NCBI GenBank assembly: GCA_017546125.1
Contig: JAFYXO010000031.1
Location: forward strand, 1 to 56,183
DNA length: 56,183 bases
Direction of reading: 5' to 3'
DNA from: Bacteroidales bacterium
Lineage (GTDB): Bacteria > Bacteroidota > Bacteroidia > Bacteroidales > UBA932
Position 1 is the first letter of the stretch, and every line of letters begins with the position of its first letter. The notes under the pieces are model-generated. The model saw only the letters and a list, made by a program, of their open reading frames with translations, ran no database searches and was not told the DNA's origin. Below are positions 18,003-27,434 of this stretch, one piece after another. The position numbers and the translations under genes were made by a program.

Positions 18003-18983
18003 ATGGCAAAAATATCTACAATCGGTATACTTACATCGGGTGGTGACTCACCCGGAATGAACGCCGCCATCAGAGCGGTCACACGTGCAGCCATCTACAG
18101 CGGATGGAAAGTCAAAGCCATTTACAGAGGCTATGAGGGTTTGATCCACAACGATATAGAAGAGTTTACCACCGAAAGTGTCAGCGGTACCATCCAGCGC
18201 GGAGGAACCATCCTACGTACAGCGAGGAGCAAAGACTTCCTCACCCCTGAAGGTCGTGCAAAGGCATTTGAAAATATCAAAGCAAATGGGATAGATGCCC
18301 TTATCGTGATCGGTGGAAACGGTTCCCTTGCAGGTGCACAGGAGCTTGCCCAGGAGTACGATATCCCTTGTATCGGTCTTCCAGGCACCATCGACAACGA
18401 CCTTTACGGCACAGATACCACTATCGGATACGATACAGCACTCAATACGATTATGGACTGTATCGACAAAATCCGCGACACAGCAAACTCACACAACAGA
18501 ATCTTCTTTATCGAGGTGATGGGTCGTGACGCAGGCTTCCTTGCCCAGAACAGTGCCATTGCAGCTGGTGCAGAGGCTGCTATCATCCCTGAAGAGACCA
18601 CAGATGAGGAGCAACTTGAGAAATTTGTTGGACGCGGTGTCAGAAAGAGCAAAAACAGTTCTATCGTTATCGTATCTGAGAGCAAAAAAGGTAAAGGTGC
18701 CCTTTACTATGCAGACAGAGTGAAAGAGGAGTACCCAGACTACGATGTACGTGTCACCATCCTCGGTCACCTTCAGAGGGGCGGTATGCCTACAGCTTCT
18801 GACCGTATCCTCGCCAGCCGCCTGGGTGTCGCAGCTATTGAAGCCCTTAAAGACGGACAGAGAAACGTCATGATCGGTGTCTCAAACGACAAGATAGTCT
18901 ATGTTCCATTCAACAAAGCCATCAAACTGGACAAGCCTATCGACCGTGAGCTGATCAACGTCCTCAGTGTCCTTTCCATCTAA
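18003..18983 (+). CDS. pfkA: 6-phosphofructokinase
   Basis: A 326-residue phosphofructokinase of glycolysis. The N-terminal [15 protein letters not shown] loop, catalytic PGTIDND (Asp131), the substrate loop [11 protein letters not shown] and GHLQRGG are intact. The nucleotide loop is GGNGS at 104-108 where GGDGS is usual for ATP-dependent enzymes, so the metal-coordinating Asp is Asn106. It lacks the GGDDS of pyrophosphate-dependent forms. Monocistronic. Confidence 0.93.
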   Translation: MAKISTIGILTSGGDSPGMNAAIRAVTRAAIYSGWKVKAIYRGYEGLIHNDIEEFTTESVSGTIQRGGTILRTARSKDFLTPEGRAKAFENIKANGIDALIVIGGNGSLAGAQELAQEYDIPCIGLPGTIDNDLYGTDTTIGYDTALNTIMDCIDKIRDTANSHNRIFFIEVMGRDAGFLAQNSAIAAGAEAAIIPEETTDEEQLEKFVGRGVRKSKNSSIVIVSESKKGKGALYYADRVKEEYPDYDVRVTILGHLQRGGMPTASDRILASRLGVAAIEALKDGQRNVMIGVSNDKIVYVPFNKAIKLDKPIDRELINVLSVLSI

Positions 18984-18992
18984 TTTTTCATT

Positions 18993-19098
18993 GCGTCAGC
19001 AACTCTCTGATAATCATACACTTCCTACACCTGAGGGTGGGTAAAATCACCCACCCTCGCTACCAGCAAAACACTGTATATCAATAATTTACTGACGC
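18993..19098. repeat. Palindromic intergenic element, GGGTGGGT family, copy 1
   Basis: About 106 bases bounded by GCGTCAGCAA and its near-inverse TTACTGACGC, with an inner perfect hairpin GAGGGTGGGT / ACCCACCCTC around AAAATC. A second copy with the same outer and inner arms is at 24,194-24,297. It separates convergent genes. Confidence 0.85.
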
Positions 19099-19105
19099 AA
19101 AAAAA

Positions 19106-20386
19106 TTATTCAGCCGATTTCAGTGTGCCGATAATCCACTCCCAGAGGGCCTCCATCTGCTCAGGATAGGTCCAGTGGCCGATATTCTCACCGATGATTA
19201 CCTGCTTGGGTGCTGGGATCACGTTATATGTCGCACAAGTGGTAGTAGGTGCGCAGGTAATATCGTTATATCCGTACAGGTAGCATACAGGTGCTTTCAG
19301 CCCACGGGCAAAGTTGGACACGTCGTAATATCTCGCTGTAGAAATATACGCCTGGGTGCGGTTAGCTTTGTTTTTGAACATATGTGGCCATCCGCCGGCT
19401 CTGCCATTGATATACCCTTCGTGGTCACACATTGCCGGGAAATAGGCTACGGTAGCTTTAATCCTCGGATCAAGACGTGAAGTGACAATTGAGAGTGTTC
19501 CCCCCTGGCTTCCGCCAAATGTACCCACGACGCCGTTGCATTGTGGCAACGATTCAAGGAAATCTATCCCTTGCACTGCTCCGAGGAAGACTCTGTGGTA
19601 GTAATATTTCTCCCTGTCGTTAAGGTTGTCTTCCGGGTACCATGACAGGATACCGCTGTTCAAATCGGAATAGATGCTCCCTTCGAGGTTTACAGGGATG
19701 CCGTGGATACCCAATTCAAGGACAATCACACCCCTTTTTGCGTGTGCAATGTCACCCCCTTTAGGCCCGACGCCTGCTCCGGGGAAACGGAGCACTGCAG
19801 GGTATTTCCCCTCCCCTTTTGGGACGGTCAATACACCGTACATTCTCGATCCTTTGATATTTCCATAGGATACATGGTATACATCCACCTCATCTGTGCA
19901 CCTTTCAGGCAAAAGCTCCATTTTGGGATCCAGTTTCACCTTTTCAAGCTTTGCCAACGATTTGGTCCAGAACTCATCGAAATCCTCCGGCATCACGCTT
20001 GTAGGGACAAGCTTCTCAGGCTCAAATCCCACTGTGCTGCGGACAATATACCTCTCCCCTTCGTATTCTACGGTAGCTTTCACCCTCAAAAAACCGGGCT
20101 GCTTCATTGTCCCCATTTTGATCTGTCCCTCAGCACCTTTGAGGACAACTTCCCCTTTCGAATGGGGATCCATCAAATCCTCAGAGACCTCATATTGCAC
20201 GGATACCCCTTCAAGCGGCAAACCGCAATTCAGTGCCATTACCCTCATTTTCACCTGCTCACCCACTTTATAGAGGGCATCGGCGTGGTCCGGGACCCAT
20301 ATCACTTGCACCTTTTGCTGGCGGGGCTGACCCAACGCTACAAGTGCGATCAAACTCAATGCTAGCGCAACAATTACTCTTTTCAT
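19106..20386 (-). CDS. Secreted acetyl esterase / cephalosporin-C deacetylase-like (AXE1)
   Basis: A 426-residue alpha/beta hydrolase with a signal peptide (KRVIVALALSLIALVALG). An N-terminal beta-rich domain (residues about 25-120) precedes an AXE1-type hydrolase domain with nucleophile motif GGSQGG (Ser293) and a C-terminal GHWTYPE histidine. The family removes acetyl groups from xylan or other acetylated substrates. It begins two bases after the aroC stop, so it is coupled to aroC, an unexpected partner. Confidence 0.83.
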   Translation of the reverse strand: MKRVIVALALSLIALVALGQPRQQKVQVIWVPDHADALYKVGEQVKMRVMALNCGLPLEGVSVQYEVSEDLMDPHSKGEVVLKGAEGQIKMGTMKQPGFLRVKATVEYEGERYIVRSTVGFEPEKLVPTSVMPEDFDEFWTKSLAKLEKVKLDPKMELLPERCTDEVDVYHVSYGNIKGSRMYGVLTVPKGEGKYPAVLRFPGAGVGPKGGDIAHAKRGVIVLELGIHGIPVNLEGSIYSDLNSGILSWYPEDNLNDREKYYYHRVFLGAVQGIDFLESLPQCNGVVGTFGGSQGGTLSIVTSRLDPRIKATVAYFPAMCDHEGYINGRAGGWPHMFKNKANRTQAYISTARYYDVSNFARGLKAPVCYLYGYNDITCAPTTTCATYNVIPAPKQVIIGENIGHWTYPEQMEALWEWIIGTLKSAE

Positions 20387-20388
20387 AT

Positions 20389-21363
20389 CTATTTAATATT
20401 ATCTGCAAGTACAATGGCGGCTACCGCCTCAATGATAACGGGGCAACGGAGTGCAATACATGCGTCGTGGCGCCCTGGGACTGAGAAATCTACCATCTCA
20501 CCGGTGAGGAAATTGAAGGTTTTCTGCACTTTTGAGATGCTTGAAGTGGGTTTGACAGCTACTCTGAAAACGACAGGATTGCCATTTGTAATCCCTCCGT
20601 TGACACCACCAGCACCATTTTTGGCAGTGGTTCCGTTTTCGTCGATGTAGGTATCATTGTGCTCGCTGCCACGCATTGCGGCAGCTTTGAATCCGTCTCC
20701 AAACTCCACCCCGCGAATACCAGGGACACTGAATGCAAGATGGGATATCTGCGACTCGATCGGATCGAACATTGGCTCGCCGAGGCCGATCTCGACCCCT
20801 TCACAGGTACACTCGATTATACCACCAACCGAATCCCCCTCTGCAAGGGCATTGTCCACTATTTCTGCCCATTTTTCCCTCTCTGAGGAGCCTCCCAGTT
20901 CAGTGATATCTGCTTTGATCGATACCCCCTCTCCGAGGATCTTTTTGGCCACTACGCCGGCTGCCACCAGGGTGAGTGTCATTCTGCCGGAGAAATGCCC
21001 CCCGCCGCGGATATCGTTGAAGAAATTGTGTTTGACCTGTGCTACAAAATCGGAGTGTCCGGGGCGTGGAATCTCCCTGAACAGCGAATAGTCGGACGAA
21101 TGGGTATTCTCATTCCTGAAAATTACGGTCAATGGGGCACCGGTCGTGCAACCCTCGAATACTCCGCTCACAATTGTGGGGATATCCCCCTCAATACGCG
21201 GCGTGGTCCCTCTGGCCCCCGCTTTTCTCCTGAGCAAATCTTCTGTAAAATCCTCTGCGCTGAGTGCGATCCCTTCGGGAACTCCATCCATCACAACACC
21301 AATCATATCTCCGTGAGACTCACCGAAAACCGTAATTCTGAAATTTCTCCCAAATGTATTCAT
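20389..21363 (-). CDS. aroC: Chorismate synthase
   Basis: A 324-residue enzyme converting EPSP to chorismate with reduced FMN, the last step of the shikimate pathway. The signatures GESHGDMIGVVMDG at the start, RPGHSDF, GGGHFSGR and near the end PGRHDACIALR are present. It is somewhat shorter than the usual 350-360 residues, with the C-terminal end trimmed. Divergent from pheA, so aromatic biosynthesis genes face each other. Confidence 0.95.
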   Translation of the reverse strand: MNTFGRNFRITVFGESHGDMIGVVMDGVPEGIALSAEDFTEDLLRRKAGARGTTPRIEGDIPTIVSGVFEGCTTGAPLTVIFRNENTHSSDYSLFREIPRPGHSDFVAQVKHNFFNDIRGGGHFSGRMTLTLVAAGVVAKKILGEGVSIKADITELGGSSEREKWAEIVDNALAEGDSVGGIIECTCEGVEIGLGEPMFDPIESQISHLAFSVPGIRGVEFGDGFKAAAMRGSEHNDTYIDENGTTAKNGAGGVNGGITNGNPVVFRVAVKPTSSISKVQKTFNFLTGEMVDFSVPGRHDACIALRCPVIIEAVAAIVLADNIK

Positions 21364-21386
21364 AGATACCCGTATTTATATCGTAA

Positions 21387-21414
21387 CAAAATTAGGAAAA
21401 ATTATCTATTTTTG
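21387..21414. promoter_or_regulatory. Back-to-back -7 boxes of aroC and pheA
   Basis: TAATTTTG on the minus strand (21,387-21,394) faces aroC; TATTTTTG on the plus strand (21,407-21,414) faces pheA and ends seven bases before its ATG. The two promoters must overlap within the 58-base gap. Confidence 0.5.
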
Positions 21415-21421
21415 TTCCCTT

Positions 21422-22279
21422 ATGAAGCGTAAAGTAGTTATTCAAGGAATAGGTGGATGTAACCACTATATAGCAGCGAAAGAGTTTTTCCGTGATGACG
21501 AGGTGGAGACCATTGACTGTGACACATTCAGAAATCTTGTATACCAGGTGGTGAAGGATCCTTCCAAACTGGGAATCATGGCGATAGAGAACACTATTGC
21601 AGGGAGCCTTCTGGACAATTTCAACCTTTTGAGACAGAGCGGTCTGGTAATCGTAGGTGAATACAAATTGAGGATCAAACACGCCCTTGTGGCCCTTCCC
21701 GGGACAGATATAAGGGATATCAAAGAGATAAATACACACCCTATGGCATTCAGACAGTGCCAGGAATTCCTCGACACACTTCCAAATGTGAAGCTTGTGG
21801 AGAAAGATGATACTGCAGGGAGTGCAAAATGGATCCAGGAGAACAATCTGACAGACCACGCAGCGATTTGTCCTGCCGGTGCAGCGGAACTCTATGGTAT
21901 GAACATCCTTGCAGACGGCATAGAGACCAATAAGAGGAATTTTACCCGCTTCCTTATCCTGGCAAACAAAGCTGTGGCCAAAGATGTACTCAGTGAACTT
22001 TGTGAGGTACCTGAGGATCTTAACAAGAGCTCCATCGTATTTACCCTTCCTCACACCAGCGGAAGCCTCTCAAAAGTGCTCACAATACTCTCTTTCTACG
22101 ACATGAACCTCTCGATGATCCAGTCTATGCCTATAATTGGTGAAGAGTGGAGATATCAGTTCTACGTAAATCTGCAGTTTGTCGATTATACAAGATATCA
22201 GCAGGCCATCAATGCAATACTACCTCTTACCAAGGATTTTGCGATTCTCGGAGAATATATGGACGATGTAACACTATAG
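21422..22279 (+). CDS. pheA: Prephenate dehydratase
   Basis: A 285-residue enzyme making phenylpyruvate from prephenate for phenylalanine. The periplasmic-binding-like catalytic part includes NTIAGSLLDNFNLL and the NFTRFLIL segment with the catalytic threonine; residues from about 200 form an ACT domain (SSIVFTLPHTSGSLSKVL) for phenylalanine feedback. No chorismate mutase domain. The next gene starts two bases after the stop. Confidence 0.93.
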   Translation: MKRKVVIQGIGGCNHYIAAKEFFRDDEVETIDCDTFRNLVYQVVKDPSKLGIMAIENTIAGSLLDNFNLLRQSGLVIVGEYKLRIKHALVALPGTDIRDIKEINTHPMAFRQCQEFLDTLPNVKLVEKDDTAGSAKWIQENNLTDHAAICPAGAAELYGMNILADGIETNKRNFTRFLILANKAVAKDVLSELCEVPEDLNKSSIVFTLPHTSGSLSKVLTILSFYDMNLSMIQSMPIIGEEWRYQFYVNLQFVDYTRYQQAINAILPLTKDFAILGEYMDDVTL

Positions 22280-22281
22280 AT

Positions 22282-23007
22282 ATGAAACACTTCCACTACA
22301 TAACACTATTCCTTCTCGTTTTTGCCCTCAATGTTGCCAACGCTTCAGACAAAAACAAAACATTGACAGTAACCAAAATCGAGAAAAGATGTACAGACCC
22401 TAAGAAGGTCCCAGCCCTAATGGATAAAAACAGCCGGATAGAGTGGCACAATGTCGATGTGATCAACTGGCAAAAGTTCCCATATCTTCCTGAGGTAAAA
22501 TTCCGTATAGCATACACTGATGAAGCTATCCTGCTCCATTATGTGGTGACAGAGGCCACTGTAAGGGGGATTGCAGATAAGGACAACGGACCTGTCTACA
22601 AAGACTCCTGTGTGGAGTTTTTCCTCTCTCCTGAAGATGACGGACTCTATTACAATATTGAGTGCAACTGCATAGGCACCATCCTGTTCGGTTCCGGCGG
22701 AGATGAAAAAGGTAAAGTTCTGGCAGATGAGAAGATGATGAACGGAATCAAGAGGTGGGCATCACTCGGCAACAAACCATTTGACGAGATAATGGAGGAG
22801 AAAACTTGGGAAGTGGCTCTCATTTTCCCATTCTCATCACTATTCAGACACGAGATAGAGACATTGGAGGGTAAGACCATCCATGCAAACTTCTACAAAT
22901 GCGGTGATGAACTACAAACACCACACTATGTAAGCTGGAACCCTATTGGCACCAAAGGTCCACATTTCCATACACCACAGTATTTCGGAACTGTAATATT
23001 CAAATAA
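22282..23007 (+). CDS. Secreted carbohydrate-binding (CBM9-like) protein
   Basis: A 241-residue protein with a signal peptide (KHFHYITLFLLVFALNVANA). The remainder resembles the CBM9-like/DOMON beta-sandwich found in Bacteroidales: FRIAYTDEAILLHYVVTE and KDSCVEFFLSPEDDGLYYNIECN are typical strands. Function is not established; it would be periplasmic or surface. It follows pheA by two bases and precedes an acyltransferase. Confidence 0.7.
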   Translation: MKHFHYITLFLLVFALNVANASDKNKTLTVTKIEKRCTDPKKVPALMDKNSRIEWHNVDVINWQKFPYLPEVKFRIAYTDEAILLHYVVTEATVRGIADKDNGPVYKDSCVEFFLSPEDDGLYYNIECNCIGTILFGSGGDEKGKVLADEKMMNGIKRWASLGNKPFDEIMEEKTWEVALIFPFSSLFRHEIETLEGKTIHANFYKCGDELQTPHYVSWNPIGTKGPHFHTPQYFGTVIFK

Positions 23008-23017
23008 CATCATCAAT

Positions 23018-24148
23018 ATGCAGGTATCTTCAAGATTCTCAGACACTAAGCCCCATTATATCCTTTTGGATGCATTGAGGGGTGTAGCGGCCATAATGGT
23101 GGTCATATACCACTTTTTCGAAGCATTTGCCACCTCCCCGTTTGACCAGAGGTTCAACCATGGATATATGGGTGTCGATTTCTTCTTTGTCCTCTCAGGA
23201 TTTGTAATCGGATATGCGTATGATGACAGATGGAAATCGGGTAAATTCACCCTTGGAGCCTTCTTCAAGAGACGCCTTATCCGTCTCCACCCGATGGTGA
23301 TTCTGGGTGCGGTGATAGGAATGGTGACATTCTTTATCCAGGGTGGAGTCCAATGGGATGGGACACAGGTACCTGTATGGCACGTTCTCATAGCATTGGG
23401 ATGCACTATGCTATTGCTTCCAGCAGCACCGGGAACTCCCCCTGAAGTGCGTGGAAACGGCGAAATGTACCCATTGAACGGACCCTACTGGTCATTGTTC
23501 TTCGAATATATAGGTAATATTCTCTATGCACTCTGCATCCGCAGATTGTCCACCAAAAAGCTGGCGGTGCTTGTTTGGATCCTGGGAACAGGTCTCGCAG
23601 CATTTGCCATTATGAACGGATCAGATTATGGCCATATCGGTGTGGGCTGGACCATGGCGGGGAATAACCTCTGGGGAGGACTCCTCAGAATGAGTTTCTC
23701 ATACACCGCAGGTATGTTCATCTCCCGTATTTTCCGTCCGATGAAGATAAAAGGGGCATTCTGGATATGCTCTGCAGCCCTTTTTGCACTTCTCGCTGTC
23801 CCTCACCTTGGTGCAGAGGGAAATCTATGGCTAAATGGCCTTTACGACTCTGTCTGTGTACTGTTCCTCTTCCCACTTATCCTGTATATTGGTGCATGTG
23901 GCAACGTGACAGCTGTAGGGGCAAAAGGTGAGAAGGTGTGGCGTCTCCTCGGAGATATCTCCTACCCTCTTTATATGATACACTATCCTTTTATGTATCT
24001 ATTCTACGCCTGGTGCTGGGAAGACGGCAAAACAATTGCCCAAACCTGGCCGGTAATGGTAGGAATCTTCTTCGGATGTATTGCGTTAGCATACATCGTC
24101 CTCAAACTCTACGACGAACCGGTAAGAAAGTGGCTATCCAGACAATAA
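23018..24148 (+). CDS. Membrane acyltransferase, acyltransferase-3 (OafA/NodX) family
   Basis: A 376-residue protein with about ten hydrophobic segments. The N-terminal LLDALRGVAAIMVVIYHFFE carries the conserved Arg-Gly and His of the family, followed by GYMGVDFFFVLSGFVIG and FFKRRLIRLHP. Such enzymes O-acetylate glycans or other acceptors at the inner membrane. Third gene of the pheA transcription unit (ten bases after the CBM9-like gene). Confidence 0.88.
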   Translation: MQVSSRFSDTKPHYILLDALRGVAAIMVVIYHFFEAFATSPFDQRFNHGYMGVDFFFVLSGFVIGYAYDDRWKSGKFTLGAFFKRRLIRLHPMVILGAVIGMVTFFIQGGVQWDGTQVPVWHVLIALGCTMLLLPAAPGTPPEVRGNGEMYPLNGPYWSLFFEYIGNILYALCIRRLSTKKLAVLVWILGTGLAAFAIMNGSDYGHIGVGWTMAGNNLWGGLLRMSFSYTAGMFISRIFRPMKIKGAFWICSAALFALLAVPHLGAEGNLWLNGLYDSVCVLFLFPLILYIGACGNVTAVGAKGEKVWRLLGDISYPLYMIHYPFMYLFYAWCWEDGKTIAQTWPVMVGIFFGCIALAYIVLKLYDEPVRKWLSRQ

Positions 24149-24193
24149 CCACTCGCAGCAAATAGCCCTTCGCTGTATTCCCATATTTTTCTT

Positions 24194-24297
24194 CGTCAGC
24201 AACTCCCTGTCAGTCAGCAAGTTCCTTACTTTTAGGGTGGGTAATTTCACCCACCCTCAGGTATAGGAAGTAACTGGGAATCAGGATGTTGCTGACG
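24194..24297. repeat. Palindromic intergenic element, GGGTGGGT family, copy 2
   Basis: Outer arms CGTCAGCAAC and GTTGCTGACG are perfect inverses; the CCCTG/CAGG next to them also pair, and the centre is AGGGTGGGT-AATTTC-ACCCACCCT. Same architecture as 18,993-19,098. Located between the convergent acyltransferase and pit genes. Confidence 0.85.
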
Positions 24298-24309
24298 AGT
24301 TAAATGTAA

Positions 24310-25326
24310 TTACATGAACAAATTGACAATAGAGTAGATACCGCAGGCAAGGAGTGCGCTGACAGGTATAGTGAGAACCCAAGCGATCAGCAGGTCTTTG
24401 GTCACGCCCCAACGGACTGCAGAGAGCCTTTTGGTGGCACCGCAACCTATGATGGCACCTGTGATAGTGTGTGTAGTACTTACAGGGATGTGAAGCCACT
24501 CGGTAAGGTACAGTGTAAATGCACCGGCGGTCTCAGCCACAACACCCTCAAGAGGTGTTACTTTGGTGATTTTTGAACCCATTGTCTTCACGATCTTCCA
24601 TCCACCTGACATGGTACCGATAGAGATGGCGGTAAAGCAGGCAAATGCTACCCAGTTAGGGAGGTCGTTGATGCTGTTGATACCCATGCCAAGTCCGTCA
24701 GAGTGGGCGGCGATAAGTGCTGCAGCAATGATACCCATAACCTTTTGTGAGTCATTCAGACCGTGTCCGATACTGAAAAGTGCAGAAGATACGAGCTGTA
24801 GCCTTTTGAACCACACTTCACATTTATGGGGATTCTTGTTTTTGCAGATATTCAGCACCAATAGGGTAAACAGGAATGAGATAACCATACCGATAAGTGG
24901 TGCCAGGAAGATGAAGAGTGCGATCTTAAGGATGATGCTCCCTTGGATAGCGCCCCACCCTGCAGCCATAATGGCAGCACCGGCAAAACCACCGATAAGT
25001 GTGTGTGAAGACGACGATGGGATACCTTTCCACCATGTGAACAGGTTCCAGATGATAGCGGCGATCACACCTGAAAGTATGATAGGTAGTGTAATGAAAT
25101 CTTCCAATACGGTTTTTGATACAGTGTTGGCGATACCGAAGCCGCCAATGATGTATTTCGCAATAAAGAAGGCTACGAAGTTAAAGAATGCAGCCCACAA
25201 AACAGCCTGGAATGGGGTCAATACACGTGTGGAGACAATAGTGGCAATCGAGTTTGCCGCATCGTGGAATCCGTTGATGAAGTCAAACAGGAGTGCAAGA
25301 ACAATGATGGCTACCAATAATTCCAT
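24310..25326 (-). CDS. pit: Inorganic phosphate transporter, PiT family
   Basis: A 338-residue membrane permease. The two PiT signatures are visible: GFHDAANSIATIVSTRVLTP near the N-terminus and WLHIPVSTTHTITGAIIG near the C-terminus. It imports phosphate (as metal phosphate) with cation symport. Nine bases after the DUF47 gene and in the same operon. Confidence 0.95.
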   Translation of the reverse strand: MELLVAIIVLALLFDFINGFHDAANSIATIVSTRVLTPFQAVLWAAFFNFVAFFIAKYIIGGFGIANTVSKTVLEDFITLPIILSGVIAAIIWNLFTWWKGIPSSSSHTLIGGFAGAAIMAAGWGAIQGSIILKIALFIFLAPLIGMVISFLFTLLVLNICKNKNPHKCEVWFKRLQLVSSALFSIGHGLNDSQKVMGIIAAALIAAHSDGLGMGINSINDLPNWVAFACFTAISIGTMSGGWKIVKTMGSKITKVTPLEGVVAETAGAFTLYLTEWLHIPVSTTHTITGAIIGCGATKRLSAVRWGVTKDLLIAWVLTIPVSALLACGIYSIVNLFM

Positions 25327-25335
25327 AGTGGTCTG

Positions 25336-25983
25336 TTAGATGTATTTAACCAGGATACTCTTCAAGCATTTGCCTACGTGCTCAGCAGCATCTGTAGTTT
25401 GCTCCATCTCGTGCATGATCTCTTTAACTTTCATCAGCTCGATGCCATCTTTCTCCTCTTCAAACAGACGGATAATGAAAAGTTCGTAGATATCGTCACC
25501 TTTATTCTCCAATTCATGAAGTTCGTTAGCGTATTTCAGGATGTTTGAGCCATTTTTATGTACATCTGTAAGATCCATCATCGCTTTAACGATGTATTCA
25601 GCCTCTTTTTGAATAACTCTGGCAAGTTTTTTAGCCTCTTCTGGAAGTGGTTTCGGATTGTAGATATTGATACGTTTTGCTACGCTGTTGATTCCGTCGA
25701 TAGTGTCATCAATAGCAGATGCCAAATGGTTGATATCTTCGCGGTCAAATGGGGTAATGAATGAAGATGCAAGCTCAGTGTGGATAGTGTTGTTGATCTC
25801 ATCACCTTTGCGCTCCACATCTTTCACAAGTTTGTAGTATTCGGCACGCTTCTCAGGGGTGTGGTAATCGATACCTTCTGCAAAGATATCTGCAGCCTCT
25901 GATAGAGCTTCTGCCAATGATTTTAGAAGGGGAAAGAACTTAGGTTGTTTAGGTGCAAATCTGCTAAAAAATGAATTATTCAT
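25336..25983 (-). CDS. DUF47 (PhoU-like) PiT accessory protein
   Basis: A 215-residue all-helical protein of the DUF47/PhoU-related family (EKRAEYYKLVKDVERKGDEI and HEMEQTTDAAEHVGKCL). These proteins regulate the PiT permease encoded beside them. It is first in the operon, behind a good promoter. Confidence 0.9.
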   Translation of the reverse strand: MNNSFFSRFAPKQPKFFPLLKSLAEALSEAADIFAEGIDYHTPEKRAEYYKLVKDVERKGDEINNTIHTELASSFITPFDREDINHLASAIDDTIDGINSVAKRINIYNPKPLPEEAKKLARVIQKEAEYIVKAMMDLTDVHKNGSNILKYANELHELENKGDDIYELFIIRLFEEEKDGIELMKVKEIMHEMEQTTDAAEHVGKCLKSILVKYI

Positions 25984-26018
25984 ATGTAGTTTTGTTAATA
26001 CCTTGCTTTTTAGGGTCG

Positions 26019-26050
26019 CAAATATACAAAAGGGGCAAAAATCTTACAAA
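26019..26050 (-). promoter_or_regulatory. Promoter of the DUF47-pit operon
   Basis: On the minus strand TTTG (26,047-26,050) is followed after 20 bases by TATATTTG (26,019-26,026), a full match to the Bacteroidetes promoter pattern. Confidence 0.7.
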
Positions 26051-26057
26051 TTTTTCA

Positions 26058-26097
26058 TAAAAAAACAGGGCGGTCACCTTATGATGACTACCCTGCT
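26058..26097 (-). terminator. Intrinsic terminator after the alkaline phosphatase gene
   Basis: On the minus strand CAGGG and GTCA pair with TGAC and CCCTG around CATCATAAGG, followed by a run of T. It lies about 70 bases after the phosphatase stop. Confidence 0.65.
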
Positions 26098-26165
26098 CAT
26101 AATTTTACCTAAACAACTATATATCAATAAGTATAACAAACTTGTTTATCGTGTTAACATTTTTG

Positions 26166-27377
26166 TTATAGCTTACTCATTCTGGTTTTGAAGTCATTTT
26201 TCATGAGTAATTCTATCTTCTTGGGGATATCGGTATTTTTCATGAAACCTCCGAAGCATTCAGCACCAACACCGTATGCGAATACCGGTACTACAGTCCC
26301 TGTATGACCTTTGGTGCTGAAACCTAGTTTCACAGTATCAACTGCACCCACCTCATGTTCGTTATATGCAACACCTGTACCTCCTGTCTCGTGGTCAGCT
26401 GTCACCACCAATAGTGTATTAGGGTGATGGTTCACATAGTCAACAAGGAGCATAAGTGTATTGTTGAACTCGTACATCTCGGTGATCATACCGTCACTGT
26501 CATTGTTATGGCCGTATCCGTCTATGATAGCGCTCTCAATCATAAGGAAGAATCCGTTCTTAGAGTGTTTCTCAAGTGCTTCAAGTGCTTTCATCGATGC
26601 TATAGAGAGGTACTCGGTAGGGTTTGAGATGTCGATGTCATTCTCTGCATACACTTTACCCTCTGATGCCAATTTATGGGCCAAACCGATATATGAGCCA
26701 TCTTTTGCACTTCTAGACACCTGCTGTTTGTTTCTTCTGTGGACTTGCTCCATTGGCAATATTGCCACGAATTTCTCAGATTCATTGCCTGGGATATATT
26801 TCCAGTCAAGATATACATCGTACTGCTTTTTCTTAAGTTCCCAGACAAGATCCAAAGAGTCAGGTCTGTTGATAAACACCGATTGTCCTGCACCTATAGC
26901 GACATCCACACCACTCGCCACAAACTGTTCGGCTATCTTCATCCCTTCATTTCTGCTCTTGACACCTGCATAAAATGCAGCAGGGGTAGCTTCTGTGAGT
27001 GTGGTATTGACCACTATTCCTGTCTTTTTACCCATTTTCTGGGCTTTTTTAAGGATACTTGTAAGAGGTTTTTCGTTAGGATCTATACCCAGATAACCGT
27101 TCTTGGTACGTACTCCGGTGGCCAATGCTGTACCTCCGGCAGGAGAATCTGTTACGTGATTGTTGGCAGAGCAAGTCTCTTGAAGGCCCACTACCGGTGC
27201 CATCTCAAATCCTGTCACATCTTCATGAGACAGAAGAGCGGTCGTGACTGCTCCAAAACCCATACCATCACCTATCAGGTAGATAACATTCTTGACATCT
27301 TTTGACCTGTCATAAGTACAAGCGCTGATTACAGCCCCTATGGCTATTACCAACATGAGTTTGAAGTAGTTTTTCAT
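26166..27377 (-). CDS. Lipoprotein alkaline phosphatase
   Basis: A 403-residue metal-dependent phosphomonoesterase. A lipoprotein signal (KNYFKLMLVIAIGAVISAC, Cys20) anchors it in an outer membrane or periplasmic face. LIGDGMGFG supplies the first metal aspartate, TDSPAGGTALATG the catalytic serine, and VVTADHETGGTG the metal histidine site. It liberates phosphate next to a PiT importer, forming a small phosphate-scavenging block. An ATG at 27,389 is an alternative start. Confidence 0.9.
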   Translation of the reverse strand: MKNYFKLMLVIAIGAVISACTYDRSKDVKNVIYLIGDGMGFGAVTTALLSHEDVTGFEMAPVVGLQETCSANNHVTDSPAGGTALATGVRTKNGYLGIDPNEKPLTSILKKAQKMGKKTGIVVNTTLTEATPAAFYAGVKSRNEGMKIAEQFVASGVDVAIGAGQSVFINRPDSLDLVWELKKKQYDVYLDWKYIPGNESEKFVAILPMEQVHRRNKQQVSRSAKDGSYIGLAHKLASEGKVYAENDIDISNPTEYLSIASMKALEALEKHSKNGFFLMIESAIIDGYGHNNDSDGMITEMYEFNNTLMLLVDYVNHHPNTLLVVTADHETGGTGVAYNEHEVGAVDTVKLGFSTKGHTGTVVPVFAYGVGAECFGGFMKNTDIPKKIELLMKNDFKTRMSKL

Positions 27378-27434
27378 TTTGAAATCCATTAAGTGTTATC
27401 CCTCTTTAACAAAAAGTGTACCGATTTATAATTA

